Source of the DNA: an uncultured Simplicispira sp.
Lineage (GTDB): Bacteria; Pseudomonadota; Gammaproteobacteria; Burkholderiales; Burkholderiaceae_C
Direction: 5' to 3'
NCBI GenBank assembly: GCA_903882725.1
Contig: CAIRYF010000085.1
Location: 1 to 11,235 of the forward strand
Length of the DNA: 11,235 bases
Shown: one piece after another, positions 1 to 7,556 of the stretch
Position numbering within the stretch: position 1 is the stretch's first letter
Layout of the letters: each line of letters begins with the position of its first letter
The notes under the pieces: model-generated
What the model was told of the DNA's origin: nothing
Database searches by the model: none
The model's input: only the letters and a program-made list of their open reading frames with translations
Made by a program: the position numbers and the translations under genes

Positions 1-1599
1 ACCAACCATCAGTATAGAACAAAAAACAGCCGGCTCAAACCCGGTTGGCTGGCGATTTACGGCAAAGAAACCGCCGCCGAAGTGCCCGACGCCAAAGAAG
101 GCGACAAAGGCCAAAACTTGGTGCCGGTGCAGCCGGGCGAGCGCCCGTTGGCAAGCGAAGTCGATGCCAAAGCGCTCAAAACCAAGCCGCCGGCGCGCTA
201 CTCTGAAGCTACGCTGCTGGGCGCAATGGAAAGCGCTGGCAAGCAAATTGAAGACGAAACCATGCGCCAAGCGATGCAAGAAAAAGGCCTGGGCACGCCC
301 GCCACCCGCGCCGCCACCATCGAAGGCTTGCTGGCCGAAAAATACATGCTGCGCGAAGGCCGCGAAATCATCCCGACCGCCAAAGCCTTTCAACTAATGA
401 CGCTGCTGCGCGGCTTGGAAATCAAAGAACTGGCCCGTGCCGACCTGACTGGCGAGTGGGAATACAAGCTGTCGCAAATGGAAAAGGGTCTGCTGCCCCG
501 CGCCACCTTCATGCAAGAAATTGCTGCCATGACCGAGCGCATGGTCAAAAAAGCCAAAGAGTACGACCGCGACACCATCCCCGGCGACTACGCGCGCCTT
601 GAAGCGCCCTGCCCCAACTGCGCCGGGGTAGTCAAAGAAAACTACCGCCGCTACGCCTGCGTGGGCAAAGACGGCGGCGAGGGCTGTGGCTTTAGCTTTG
701 GCAAATCACCCGCCGGGCGCACCTTTGAGCCCAACGAGGCCGAGGCGCTGCTGGCAACACACAAAATTGGCCCACTGGAGGGCTTTCGCTCTAAAGCGGG
801 CTGGCCGTTTACCTCTGACATCGTGCTCAAGTACGACGAGGAGGCGCACAACTACAAACTCGAATTTGACTTTGGCGACGACAAAAAAGCCGAAGAATCG
901 GGCGAGTTGGTCGAATTTACCGATGCCTCCTTAGGCTCCTGCCCCGCCTGTGGCGCGCCGGTACACGAGCACGGCAGCAACTATGTTTGTAGTAAAGCCG
1001 TGCCCACGCACGCCCAGCCCACGCCCAGCTGCAAATTCAAGACCGGCAAAGTCATCCTGCAGCAACCGATCGAGCGCGAGCAAGTCACCAAGCTGCTGGA
1101 AACCGGCAAAACCGACCTACTGGACAAGTTCGTCAGCCTGCGCACGCGCCGCGCTTTCAAGGCGCATTTGGCGTGGGATGCCCAGGCCGGCAAGGTCGGC
1201 TTTGAGTTTGCCCCAAGCAAATTCCCCCCGCGCAAGACTGCCGCTGAAGCTACTAAATCAGGAGCTACAAGCGCAGGCGCAGTAAGCGCTGCAGCCAAAA
1301 AAGGCACTAAAACTGCTGCTACCAAAAAAACGGCCGCTAAAACCACTGCCGCTAAAGCGCCGCGCAAACCAGCAGCGGGCAAGCAGCCCAGCGCAGCCCT
1401 GGCCGCCGTGATTGGCACCGAGCCGGTGGCGCACACCGAAGTCATCAAAAAGGTCTGGGACTACGTCAAAGCGCATGGCCTGCAAGACAGCACCAACAAG
1501 CGCGCCATCAACGCCGATGCGCAACTGCTGCCGGTGTTTGGCAAGCCGCAAATCACCATGTTCGAGCTGGCCGGCATCGTCGGCAAACATTTGGCATGA
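1..1599 (+). CDS. topB: DNA topoisomerase III, C-terminal part (5' truncated), with C-terminal SWIB domain
   Basis: Type IA topoisomerases nick one strand through a tyrosine and pass the other strand through, decatenating and resolving DNA in the cytoplasm. The frame is open from base 1 to the TGA at 1597-1599 (about 532 codons), so the first half, with the toprim domain and catalytic tyrosine, lies outside the window; the GTG at 82 is not a credible start, because the preceding codons read KPGWLAIYGKE, typical of the family. Numbered from that GTG, the motif GLGTPATRAATIEGLL (69-84) is the conserved type IA signature. Two Cys4 modules follow: C177/C180/C193/C202 and C287/C290/C303/C317, each followed by a topoisomerase C-terminal repeat-like segment. 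A Lys/Ala/Thr-rich linker (about 384-437) leads to a SWIB/MDM2-type domain (about 438-505, with VWDYVKAHGLQD and KRAINADAQLLPVFG). topB rather than topA is favoured by the overall resemblance to betaproteobacterial topoisomerase III; topA cannot be wholly excluded without the N-terminus. Confidence 0.9.
   Translation, partial: TNHQYRTKNSRLKPGWLAIYGKETAAEVPDAKEGDKGQNLVPVQPGERPLASEVDAKALKTKPPARYSEATLLGAMESAGKQIEDETMRQAMQEKGLGTPATRAATIEGLLAEKYMLREGREIIPTAKAFQLMTLLRGLEIKELARADLTGEWEYKLSQMEKGLLPRATFMQEIAAMTERMVKKAKEYDRDTIPGDYARLEAPCPNCAGVVKENYRRYACVGKDGGEGCGFSFGKSPAGRTFEPNEAEALLATHKIGPLEGFRSKAGWPFTSDIVLKYDEEAHNYKLEFDFGDDKKAEESGELVEFTDASLGSCPACGAPVHEHGSNYVCSKAVPTHAQPTPSCKFKTGKVILQQPIEREQVTKLLETGKTDLLDKFVSLRTRRAFKAHLAWDAQAGKVGFEFAPSKFPPRKTAAEATKSGATSAGAVSAAAKKGTKTAATKKTAAKTTAAKAPRKPAAGKQPSAALAAVIGTEPVAHTEVIKKVWDYVKAHGLQDSTNKRAINADAQLLPVFGKPQITMFELAGIVGKHLA
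1249..1274. repeat. Possible dispersed-repeat copy inside the topB linker
   Basis: Bases 1249-1274 (GCTACTAAATCAGGAGCTAC followed by AAGCGC) resemble the short GCTA...AGCTAC...AGCGC repeats that I recall as common between genes in Comamonadaceae. The stretch is read in frame as part of the Lys/Ala linker and its codon use is more A/T-rich than the flanks. Only this copy is clear; a looser match lies around 3335-3358. That it belongs to a repeat family is inference from memory, not a search. Confidence 0.25.
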
Positions 1600-1605
1600 C
1601 CCGAC

Positions 1606-3174
1606 TTATGCCGCATCAAGGCGAAACACGCTGGTAGCGCGCACCAGCGACTGCGCTTGGCTTTCTAGGGCTTGGGCTGCGGCAGCGGCTTCTTCTACCA
1701 GCGCGGCGTTTGACTGCGTGACTTGATCCATCTGCGTCATCGCTTGGTTGATTTGTTCGATGCCATCGGTCTGGTCTTGGCTGGCCAAGCTAATTTCACC
1801 CATGATGTTGGCCACCCGGCGCACGCTGACAACAATTTCATCCATGGTGCTGCCGGCCTGCTCCACCAAGGTGCAACCTCGGCTGACGTTGTCCACCGAG
1901 GCATCAATCAAACCTTTAATTTCTTTGGCCGCTGTGGCCGAGCGTCCAGCCAAGCTGCGCACTTCAGATGCCACCACCGCAAAACCGCGCCCTTGCTCGC
2001 CAGCCCGCGCCGCCTCCACCGCAGCGTTCAAGGCCAAGATGTTGGTCTGAAACGCAATGCCATCAATGACACTAATGATGTCGGCAATTTTGCGTGATGA
2101 GGCATTGATAGCCTCCATGGTGTGTACTACTTCGGCCACCACGGTGCCGCCTTTAATGGCCACCTGCGAGGCTGATTCGGCCAGCTCGTTGGCGTGCTTA
2201 CCACTGTCAAAATTTTGCTTCACCGTGCTGGCCAGCTCGTGCATTGCAGCCGAAGTTTGCTCCAGCGCGCTGGCCTGCTGCTCAGTGCGTGAAGACAAAT
2301 CGAGGTTACCTGCCGCAATTTGGCTGGTAGCCGTGGCAATGGTGTCGCTACTGACGCGCACATTGCCAACAATGCTTGCAAGGCTTGCGTTCATGTCTTT
2401 AAGTGCCTGCATCAACAGGCCCGTTTCGTCCCTGGTGCGCACCTCAACACGGCTGGTCAGGTCGCCCGCTGCCACCGCCTGCGCCACCTGCACCGCAGAC
2501 ATCAAGGGAACAACGATAGAGCGCGTTATGCGCACTGCCAGCACCAATCCGCACAGCAACCCAGCACCACCCAGCGCCAGCAAAATCAGGCGCGCGGTGC
2601 CTGCCTCAGCGGCAGTGCGGGTGCCGCTTTCGACCACCGCGCGGCGCTCGGCCTGGGCCAGTGCATCGACTTTGGATTGCACCGAATTAAGCTCTTGCAA
2701 CGTGTGCTGATTAAGCTCAACGGCAGCCTCATCAAGACGCCCCTCGTCCACCAAAGTATTAAATTTCGCCTGCGAGATGACGTAACGTCCACGCGCTTCT
2801 TCTGCCTGCTTGAGCAGCGCCCGAGCTTCTGGCAACTCCACCATATCTTGCAAAGTTTTGAAGGCTTTGACGAAGGCATCGCGCGCGCCGACGATTTCTG
2901 CGCGCATCTTGGCACGGTGGGCATCATTGGGAGCGGTGAGCACTTCGACAGTACGCCGCCCATTGGCCAGCGCAATCGAACTCAAGGTATTGGCCGCTTC
3001 GGCCTTGACCCAGTCTTGCTCAATCAAGTGCTTATTGCTGTTCGACACGCTGGTCAGACCCATAAAGCCCACAGCCACCATGACCAGCATCATGACAATC
3101 AACAGTCCAAATCCCAGGACAAGGCGGATCTGAATGCGCATTCCGCGTGGAGTCGTTTGAGAAGAGGAAGCCAT
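1606..3174 (-). CDS. Methyl-accepting chemotaxis protein (Tsr-like, 522 aa)
   Basis: Inner-membrane chemoreceptor that senses a periplasmic signal and controls CheA through CheW. The start is the ATG complementary to 3172-3174; M12 is a possible alternative start with a closer purine-rich tract, and neither has a strong Shine-Dalgarno. Order of parts: short cytoplasmic lead; TM1 about 15-38; periplasmic four-helix-bundle-like sensor about 39-193; TM2 about 195-215; HAMP about 216-268 (P223, DE at 249-250); signalling coiled coil to 522. The adaptation helix around 292-320 ([18 protein letters not shown]) keeps Tsr-style Glu/Gln pairs, and the hairpin tip at 371-400 ([20 protein letters not shown], then AGEQGRGF) is intact, so kinase control is expected. 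The tail ends VFRLDAA and has no visible CheR/CheB-tethering pentapeptide, so adaptation probably depends on other receptors or untethered enzymes. The ligand cannot be told from sequence. It converges on topB with 6 bases between the stops, leaving no room for a separate terminator. Confidence 0.95.
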   Translation of the reverse strand: MASSSQTTPRGMRIQIRLVLGFGLLIVMMLVMVAVGFMGLTSVSNSNKHLIEQDWVKAEAANTLSSIALANGRRTVEVLTAPNDAHRAKMRAEIVGARDAFVKAFKTLQDMVELPEARALLKQAEEARGRYVISQAKFNTLVDEGRLDEAAVELNQHTLQELNSVQSKVDALAQAERRAVVESGTRTAAEAGTARLILLALGGAGLLCGLVLAVRITRSIVVPLMSAVQVAQAVAAGDLTSRVEVRTRDETGLLMQALKDMNASLASIVGNVRVSSDTIATATSQIAAGNLDLSSRTEQQASALEQTSAAMHELASTVKQNFDSGKHANELAESASQVAIKGGTVVAEVVHTMEAINASSRKIADIISVIDGIAFQTNILALNAAVEAARAGEQGRGFAVVASEVRSLAGRSATAAKEIKGLIDASVDNVSRGCTLVEQAGSTMDEIVVSVRRVANIMGEISLASQDQTDGIEQINQAMTQMDQVTQSNAALVEEAAAAAQALESQAQSLVRATSVFRLDAA

Positions 3175-3191
3175 CAGAATGCGTGTGAAAC

Positions 3192-3256
3192 CCCGCAGTT
3201 CAGGGCGGGTAGGTAAAGCGCCAGATGCGCAGCATCCGTCGTTTTGGGCCTTACCT
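3192..3256 (-). promoter_or_regulatory. Two adjacent hairpins in the leader of the chemoreceptor mRNA
   Basis: Read on the minus strand, AGGTAAGGC (3256-3248) pairs with GCTTTACCT (3219-3211), a 9-bp stem with one G-U pair. Inside it GGATGC pairs with GCATCT (3237-3232 with 3228-3223) around a TGC loop, again with one G-U. One base further on, CCCGC and GCGGG (3209-3205 with 3196-3192) form a second hairpin ending 17 bases before the ATG. Both G-U pairs become A-C mismatches on the plus strand, so the fold favours receptor-sense RNA. No U-run follows, so it is not a typical terminator. Role and class are unknown; I do not recognise a known riboswitch. Confidence 0.4.
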
Positions 3257-3269
3257 GTTCACATCCTAT

Positions 3270-3277
3270 GTATCGGC
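3270..3277 (-). promoter_or_regulatory. Possible sigma-28 (FliA) -10 box upstream of the chemoreceptor
   Basis: The minus strand reads GCCGATAC here, 7 of 8 matches to the flagellar sigma-28 -10 consensus GCCGATAA, 95 bases upstream of the receptor ATG. Receptor genes are commonly FliA-dependent. The expected -35 position (3289-3296 on the minus strand, CGGCTATT) matches TAAAGTTT poorly, so this is weak. A sigma-70-like GATAAT lies further upstream (minus strand, about 3370) without a good -35. Confidence 0.25.
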
Positions 3278-3300
3278 CCAGTTAAAGAAATAGCCGTAGC

Positions 3301-3370
3301 TATCGCCGCATTGAATTACGCGGCAGTGCTTGCGGCTAAATACTGGAGCTTGCCGCTTAAAGCAGCGATA
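3301..3370. repeat. Nested inverted repeat in the intergenic region
   Basis: TATCGC (3301-3306) and GCGATA (3365-3370) are perfect complements and enclose GCGGCA (3320-3325) and TGCCGC (3351-3356). A competing pairing uses GCGGC at 3332-3336 with GCCGC at 3352-3356. The whole forms a 70-base dyad upstream of the chemoreceptor leader. It could be a degenerate dispersed repeat or a protein-binding region; there is no evidence that it encodes a protein. Confidence 0.3.
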
Positions 3371-3434
3371 TTATCAAACTGCTAAATTCAGGGGCAGATG
3401 CGTGCATACCTGTCGCCGCAATGCCTGTATACGC

Positions 3435-4637
3435 TCAGATCATCGCCAGCAGGCGTTCTAGCGAAACGTTAACGCGCACGTCGCGCTGCGCGACGGGGCC
3501 AGTGATTTTCCAGGTGGCCACTGCCGTGTCGCGTGGAATCATTTCGCCAGGGGGCAGGCCGTCGCGGTTGAGCAATACGGCAACACGCGGCGTGGTGGCC
3601 GAACCGCCGCGTTTAAGCACCAGTGCTATCTCTTGGCTAGCCAAGCGCACCAACGCTCCCGGCGGATAAATGCCCAGCGCTTTGACAATGGCCATGCCGG
3701 TTTGGTCTACTTGCTGCTCTTCGTCGTAATAACAGGCCTGCATGGCGGCGGTCACCGGCATGGGTGTGCGCGCAGCGCGCGGAGCCAAGCGGGCGGCAAA
3801 AATATCGGCGCGCTGTAGCAAGCGTGCAATTTGCTGGGTTTCGGTCTTGTCTGCCAGGGTGCCGGGCGTGCGATGGTGGTGCTGGCGCACGGCATCTAGC
3901 ACCACGGGGTCGTCAATGCCCTGCCCGCACAGCAAGTCGGCTGATCGCAGAGCATGGCTTTCAACCGCCGCAATCTGCGCAGCATCCAAGGGCTCGATCT
4001 GTAATGCCAGCCTGTCTTGTAGTTCGGTCATCGACAAGTTCATACCCAAAGCGGCGCAGCCCACGCGCCGCACTTGCTCGTCAGGCCAACGCAGCGTGCC
4101 GCGCGCCACAATCATGCAGACACAAGCGACCAACATACTGTGCGTGGCGCTGTACATCTGGGTTTCTTGCGCTGAGATATGCACCAACGACAGCAGCGTA
4201 GCGTCGGGGACCTGCTGGCTTGATTGCACCAAGTCTTCATGCAACGCCCAAAAACGTGTACTGAAATCAGCCGACTGGGGTGAGCGCAGCAGCTGCGTGG
4301 CGCGCATTTGCTGCTCTGACCAATCGGGTATGCCACCAAGGGTGCCTCCGCGCGGGATAGGGGCAGCAACAGCCAGCTTGACGGCAGCGATATGGCCCAA
4401 GGATTTGTCTGACAGCAACAAGCCTTGCAATTGCGACAAATAGTGGCGGTGGCTGTCGCCGGATTCGCTGGTGTCAATGCACAGCTCAACGCCGCGCGTA
4501 ATCAGCGACTCCAGCTCCTCGCGCGAACGGATGACATAGCCTTTTCTTGCCAGCAAAGCGCCACTGGAGGCACGCAGCGCAAAGGGCAGCGGCTGACCCA
4601 GTTGAATAGACTCGATGTTGAGGGCAATGAGGTTCAT
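3435..4637 (-). CDS. Degenerate HD-GYP-type signalling protein (400 aa)
   Basis: HD-GYP proteins normally hydrolyse cyclic di-GMP with a metal centre held by an HD pair. This 400-residue protein has the family layout: an N-terminal lead domain (PLPFALRASSGALLARKGYV, about 16-35, and ITRGVELCID), a helical HD-like region about 150-300, and a C-terminal segment with the family-typical YPPGALVRLASQEIALVLKR (324-343). Landmarks remain: YSATHSMLVA (162-171, H166), H228, HHH (253-255) and AD at 277-278. But the HDIGK position reads GMNLS (198-202) and the HHExxDGxGYP position reads HHHRTPG, so the metal ligands and GYP tripeptide are missing and catalysis is unlikely. A binding or scaffold role is inference. 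The start is the ATG complementary to 4635-4637; no clear Shine-Dalgarno. It lies 57 bases downstream of glnE and 260 bases upstream of the receptor, all on one strand. Confidence 0.8.
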   Translation of the reverse strand: MNLIALNIESIQLGQPLPFALRASSGALLARKGYVIRSREELESLITRGVELCIDTSESGDSHRHYLSQLQGLLLSDKSLGHIAAVKLAVAAPIPRGGTLGGIPDWSEQQMRATQLLRSPQSADFSTRFWALHEDLVQSSQQVPDATLLSLVHISAQETQMYSATHSMLVACVCMIVARGTLRWPDEQVRRVGCAALGMNLSMTELQDRLALQIEPLDAAQIAAVESHALRSADLLCGQGIDDPVVLDAVRQHHHRTPGTLADKTETQQIARLLQRADIFAARLAPRAARTPMPVTAAMQACYYDEEQQVDQTGMAIVKALGIYPPGALVRLASQEIALVLKRGGSATTPRVAVLLNRDGLPPGEMIPRDTAVATWKITGPVAQRDVRVNVSLERLLAMI

Positions 4638-4694
4638 GGCGTAGTGGTGAGCGAATTATGTTGCATCCTAGCCTTGGGTTTGTCCCTGACACTT

Positions 4695-7454
4695 TCAAGC
4701 CGCCATAGCGGCATCACCAAACACCGCCACCCACAGCGCCAGCACTGCACGACGTTCTGGCTCTAACGTGGCAGGTTCGACCTCCAGTGATGCCTCATCC
4801 AGCCGCGCTTTGTGCTGCACGCTGCGCAGTTGGCGATAGGCCGCCGCCGCTGCATTGCCCACGCCAGCGGGCAGCAAGCCGGTTTCTTCAGCGCGTTGCA
4901 ACAGGGCGATATTGCCAACATTGCCGAGCAATTGCGGGTACATACCCGACTGCGACAGCACCAAATATTGCACGGCAAATTCTGCATCCACCATGGCACC
5001 GGGGCTGTGTTTAACGTCAAATTTATCGCTGCGCACCGGGTGGGCTTGACGCACGCGTTCGCGCATGGCAACAATTTCTTGGCGCAGCGCCGCTGCATCA
5101 CGGGGCGCACTAATAACCGCCTCGCGCACTGCGTCAAAGCGCGTGCGCAGCGCCTCGCTACCCAGCACAAAGCGCGCGCGTGTCATAGCTTGGTGTTCCC
5201 ACGTCCACGCGGTGTTGCTGCCACGCTGCTGTTGATAGTTGGCAAAGCCGTCAAAGCTGGTCACGAGCAAGCCGGAGCTGCCATTGGGGCGCAGGGCAGT
5301 GTCAATTTCAAACAAATCACCCTCGCCGGTTTTGACCGCCAGCCAGTTGATCAGCTTGCGGACAAAGGCGGCGTAGACCTCGGGGGCGCGTTCGTCATCG
5401 TCATCAAAGACAAACACGATGTCCAAGTCGCTGCCATAGCCCAACTCTTTGCCGCCCAGCTTGCCGTAGCCAATGATGGCGAACTGCGGCTCGTCACGGT
5501 GGCGATTTTTTAGGCGGCTCCAGCACCACTGCGCGGTAATGCGCAGCACGCTGTCAGCCAACGCGCTCAGATCATCAGCCACTTGTTCGACAGTAATGCG
5601 CCCCTCCACATCGCGCGCCAGGGTGCGAAAGGTTTCGGCATGGTGGGCGCGACGCAGCAAGTTGAGCAAGGTTTCAGTGTCATCCTCCTGCGTCGATCGC
5701 ACCGAAACCAAACGCAGCTGTAAATCGCGCTCAAAGTCGGCTGCGACAAAGCGCTCGGACAGCAGTGCGCTGCCGGCCAGCTCATCGATCACGCCGGGGT
5801 GCTGCAACAAATAACGCGCCGACCAGCGCGCCGCACCCAGTAGGTGCAGCATTTGCTCATGCACAGCAGGGCGCTCTAGCAGCAGCGCCAAATAACTTTC
5901 GCGGCGCAGCAAAGGTTCAAGCCAGTCCACTAGGCGGACAGCGGCAGCTTCGCTGACCAAACCTTCTTGCACCCACTGCCCAGTGCGCTGGACTACGCGC
6001 AGCAAGCGGGTGCGCGCTTCGTCGCGCAGCGCCAGCACACGTGCGTGATTGCGCCATTCGGCGACACGCTCGCGCAGCAGTGGCGGCAGGGTTTCTAGCA
6101 GTAATTGCAGCTCGGGCGGAACGCTGTCGCTGGTTTTTTGCCCACCACAGCCGCCGCTCTGGCATGGCTTTGTATCGTTACCCCCCAACAGGGTGTCAAA
6201 CTCTTGCGCCACCAGTTCACGGTGCGCGTCTAGCTGGTGCAAAAAATCACAACTGTCGGCGTAGCCTAGGCTTTGGGCAATCCAGCCTAGGTCGTCGTCG
6301 CGCGTTGGCAAGATGTGGGTTTGCTGGTCGTCCAAATACTGAATGCGGTGCTCAACGCGACGCAAAAAAGTGTAGGCATGGGCCAGCGCCTCGGCGGTCT
6401 GCGCGGGCATCAGCCCGGCCTCGGCCAAGCGCTGCAGGGCTTCGAGCGTGGGGCGCCGACGCAGCTCCGGAAACTGGCCGCCGCGCACCACCTGCAGCAG
6501 CTGCACGGTAAATTCAATCTCACGGATACCACCGCGCGAGAGCTTGACGTCGTTGGCGCGTTCAGGTCGGCCGGCGCTGCGCTTGGCGGCATGGTCACGA
6601 ATTTGCCGGTGCAGTGCGCGCAGGGCGTCAAACACGCTGTAATCAAGGTAGCGGCGAAATACAAATGGCAACACTACCGCGCGCAGCGCTTTCACTGCCG
6701 GGCTGGCAACGCTGGCCGTGGGCGCAACGATACGGCTTTTGAGCCAAGCAAAGCGCTCCCACTCGCGCCCTTGCACCTGTAAATATTCTTCTAGCGCTGC
6801 CAGCGACACCGCCGGTGGGCCTGAGTTGCCATTTGGACGCAGCGCCAAATCAACACGGAACACAAAGCCGTGCTCAGTGGTGTCGCCAATCAAGCTGTAA
6901 ATGGCTTTGACGGCCTGTCCAAAGTACTCGTGGTGCGAAATTTGCCCACGCCCATCGTCGCGGCCACGTGTCTCGCCGTCGTGCTCGTAAACGTAGATCA
7001 GGTCGATGTCGCTAGAGACATTCAGCTCGCGCGCACCCAACTTGCCCATTCCAATCACCCACAACTGCACCGGCTGGCCCTGCGGGCCACACGGTGCGCC
7101 ATAACGCGCATCCAAATCAGCACGGGCTTGCTGGCAGGCGCGGTCCAGCGCCAGCTCGGCCAGCTCGGTCATGGCGCGGGTGATGATCTCTAGCGGCGCT
7201 TGTTCGGCGCAGTCCAAGCACATCAGGCGCTCTAACACCAGCTGGCGCAAGATGCGCAGGGCCGTGCCAACGTCGTTGCCGCTGGCCTCTAGTGCAGCCA
7301 AGGTGCTGGCCATGCTAGAGCGCACTGGCGCACCAGGCGCTAGCAGCGCCAGTTGCGCGCCATAGCGGCGGTGCAGGCGCTGAAAAAACCGCGAATGCGC
7401 TGCCGCTGCGCAAAGAATATCGGGGGCGGCGCTGTCAAATGGTGCTGTCTGCAT
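4695..7454 (-). CDS. glnE: Bifunctional glutamine synthetase adenylyltransferase/deadenylylase
   Basis: GlnE adds AMP to a tyrosine of glutamine synthetase when nitrogen is plentiful (inactivating it) and removes it by phosphorolysis when nitrogen is scarce, under control of PII and glutamine; it is cytoplasmic. At 919 residues it is full length (the E. coli enzyme is about 946). Two nucleotidyltransferase domains are visible. The N-terminal deadenylylase has GMGKLGARELNVSSDIDLI (135-153) with D149/D151 and D202 in FRVDLALRPNGNSG. The C-terminal adenylyltransferase has GYGKLGGKELGYGSDLDIV (662-680) with D676/D678 and D718 in FEIDTALRPNGSSG. Each is followed by its helical GlnE-type partner (KLSRGGIREIEF about 304; KHSPGAMVDAEF about 815). 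All expected acidic residues are present, so both activities should work. A Cys/Gly-rich stretch CQSGGCGGQK (431-440) sits in the linker. The start is the ATG complementary to 7452-7454; the Shine-Dalgarno is weak. It is transcribed divergently from yhdP, a pairing I believe recurs in Comamonadaceae. Confidence 0.97.
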   Translation of the reverse strand: MQTAPFDSAAPDILCAAAAHSRFFQRLHRRYGAQLALLAPGAPVRSSMASTLAALEASGNDVGTALRILRQLVLERLMCLDCAEQAPLEIITRAMTELAELALDRACQQARADLDARYGAPCGPQGQPVQLWVIGMGKLGARELNVSSDIDLIYVYEHDGETRGRDDGRGQISHHEYFGQAVKAIYSLIGDTTEHGFVFRVDLALRPNGNSGPPAVSLAALEEYLQVQGREWERFAWLKSRIVAPTASVASPAVKALRAVVLPFVFRRYLDYSVFDALRALHRQIRDHAAKRSAGRPERANDVKLSRGGIREIEFTVQLLQVVRGGQFPELRRRPTLEALQRLAEAGLMPAQTAEALAHAYTFLRRVEHRIQYLDDQQTHILPTRDDDLGWIAQSLGYADSCDFLHQLDAHRELVAQEFDTLLGGNDTKPCQSGGCGGQKTSDSVPPELQLLLETLPPLLRERVAEWRNHARVLALRDEARTRLLRVVQRTGQWVQEGLVSEAAAVRLVDWLEPLLRRESYLALLLERPAVHEQMLHLLGAARWSARYLLQHPGVIDELAGSALLSERFVAADFERDLQLRLVSVRSTQEDDTETLLNLLRRAHHAETFRTLARDVEGRITVEQVADDLSALADSVLRITAQWCWSRLKNRHRDEPQFAIIGYGKLGGKELGYGSDLDIVFVFDDDDERAPEVYAAFVRKLINWLAVKTGEGDLFEIDTALRPNGSSGLLVTSFDGFANYQQQRGSNTAWTWEHQAMTRARFVLGSEALRTRFDAVREAVISAPRDAAALRQEIVAMRERVRQAHPVRSDKFDVKHSPGAMVDAEFAVQYLVLSQSGMYPQLLGNVGNIALLQRAEETGLLPAGVGNAAAAAYRQLRSVQHKARLDEASLEVEPATLEPERRAVLALWVAVFGDAAMAA

Positions 7455-7488
7455 GGCCTAGGCGGCAAGACGAGAGCCGCAGGTAAAA

Positions 7489-7534
7489 CGACCGAGGTCG
7501 CGTGGAGGCACGCGCTAACAGCGCGGGCCATAAT
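7489..7534. promoter_or_regulatory. Divergent glnE/yhdP control region: three overlapping palindromes and a -10-like box
   Basis: The 102 bases between the two start codons hold CGACC-GA-GGTCG (7489-7500), CGCGTG-GAGG-CACGCG (7499-7514) and CGCGCT-AAC-AGCGCG (7511-7525), each a perfect dyad sharing bases with the next. CATAAT at 7529-7534 on the plus strand is a good -10 for yhdP, 22 bases before its ATG; the position of its -35 (about 7506-7511) is covered by the second palindrome and is a poor match to TTGACA. The arrangement would suit an operator, or alternative RNA hairpins in a glnE leader. No NtrC- or sigma-54-like site was recognised. Confidence 0.35.
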
Positions 7535-7556
7535 TCTTGCCTGTCCCAAGCCCACC

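Noticed and set aside
1600..1605. Terminator between the convergent topB and receptor genes
   Set aside because: Only 6 bases separate the stops, and no hairpin with a U-run was seen there.
2320..3216. Long plus-strand open frame (298 codons) opposite the chemoreceptor
   Set aside because: It is antisense to a clear gene with intact domains, has no recognisable protein features, and mirrors GC-biased codon structure. The same holds for frames opposite topB (981-1448) and glnE (4812-5513, 6041-6511).
3172..3280. Cyclic di-GMP (GEMM) riboswitch ahead of the chemoreceptor
   Set aside because: The hairpins are suggestive, but the conserved GEMM core segments (GGCAAACC-like and GACGCAAAGCC-like) are absent.
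3179..3385. 68-codon plus-strand frame in the intergenic region
   Set aside because: No ribosome-binding site and no recognisable protein; it overlaps the dyads of the receptor leader, and its composition is explained by them.
4655..4660. CATAAT on the minus strand as a promoter for the HD-GYP-like gene
   Set aside because: No acceptable -35 at 16-18 bases, and the predicted leader would be only about 10 bases. Co-transcription with glnE across 57 bases is as likely.
6265..6292. Two nearby CCTAGG palindromes within glnE
   Set aside because: They fall in conserved coding sequence (LGWIAQSLGYAD) and have no other structure around them.
7353..7556. Upstream extension of the yhdP frame to 7353
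   Set aside because: It would overlap the glnE start region antisense and add about 68 residues with no family resemblance; the ATG at 7557 fits the anchor helix better.
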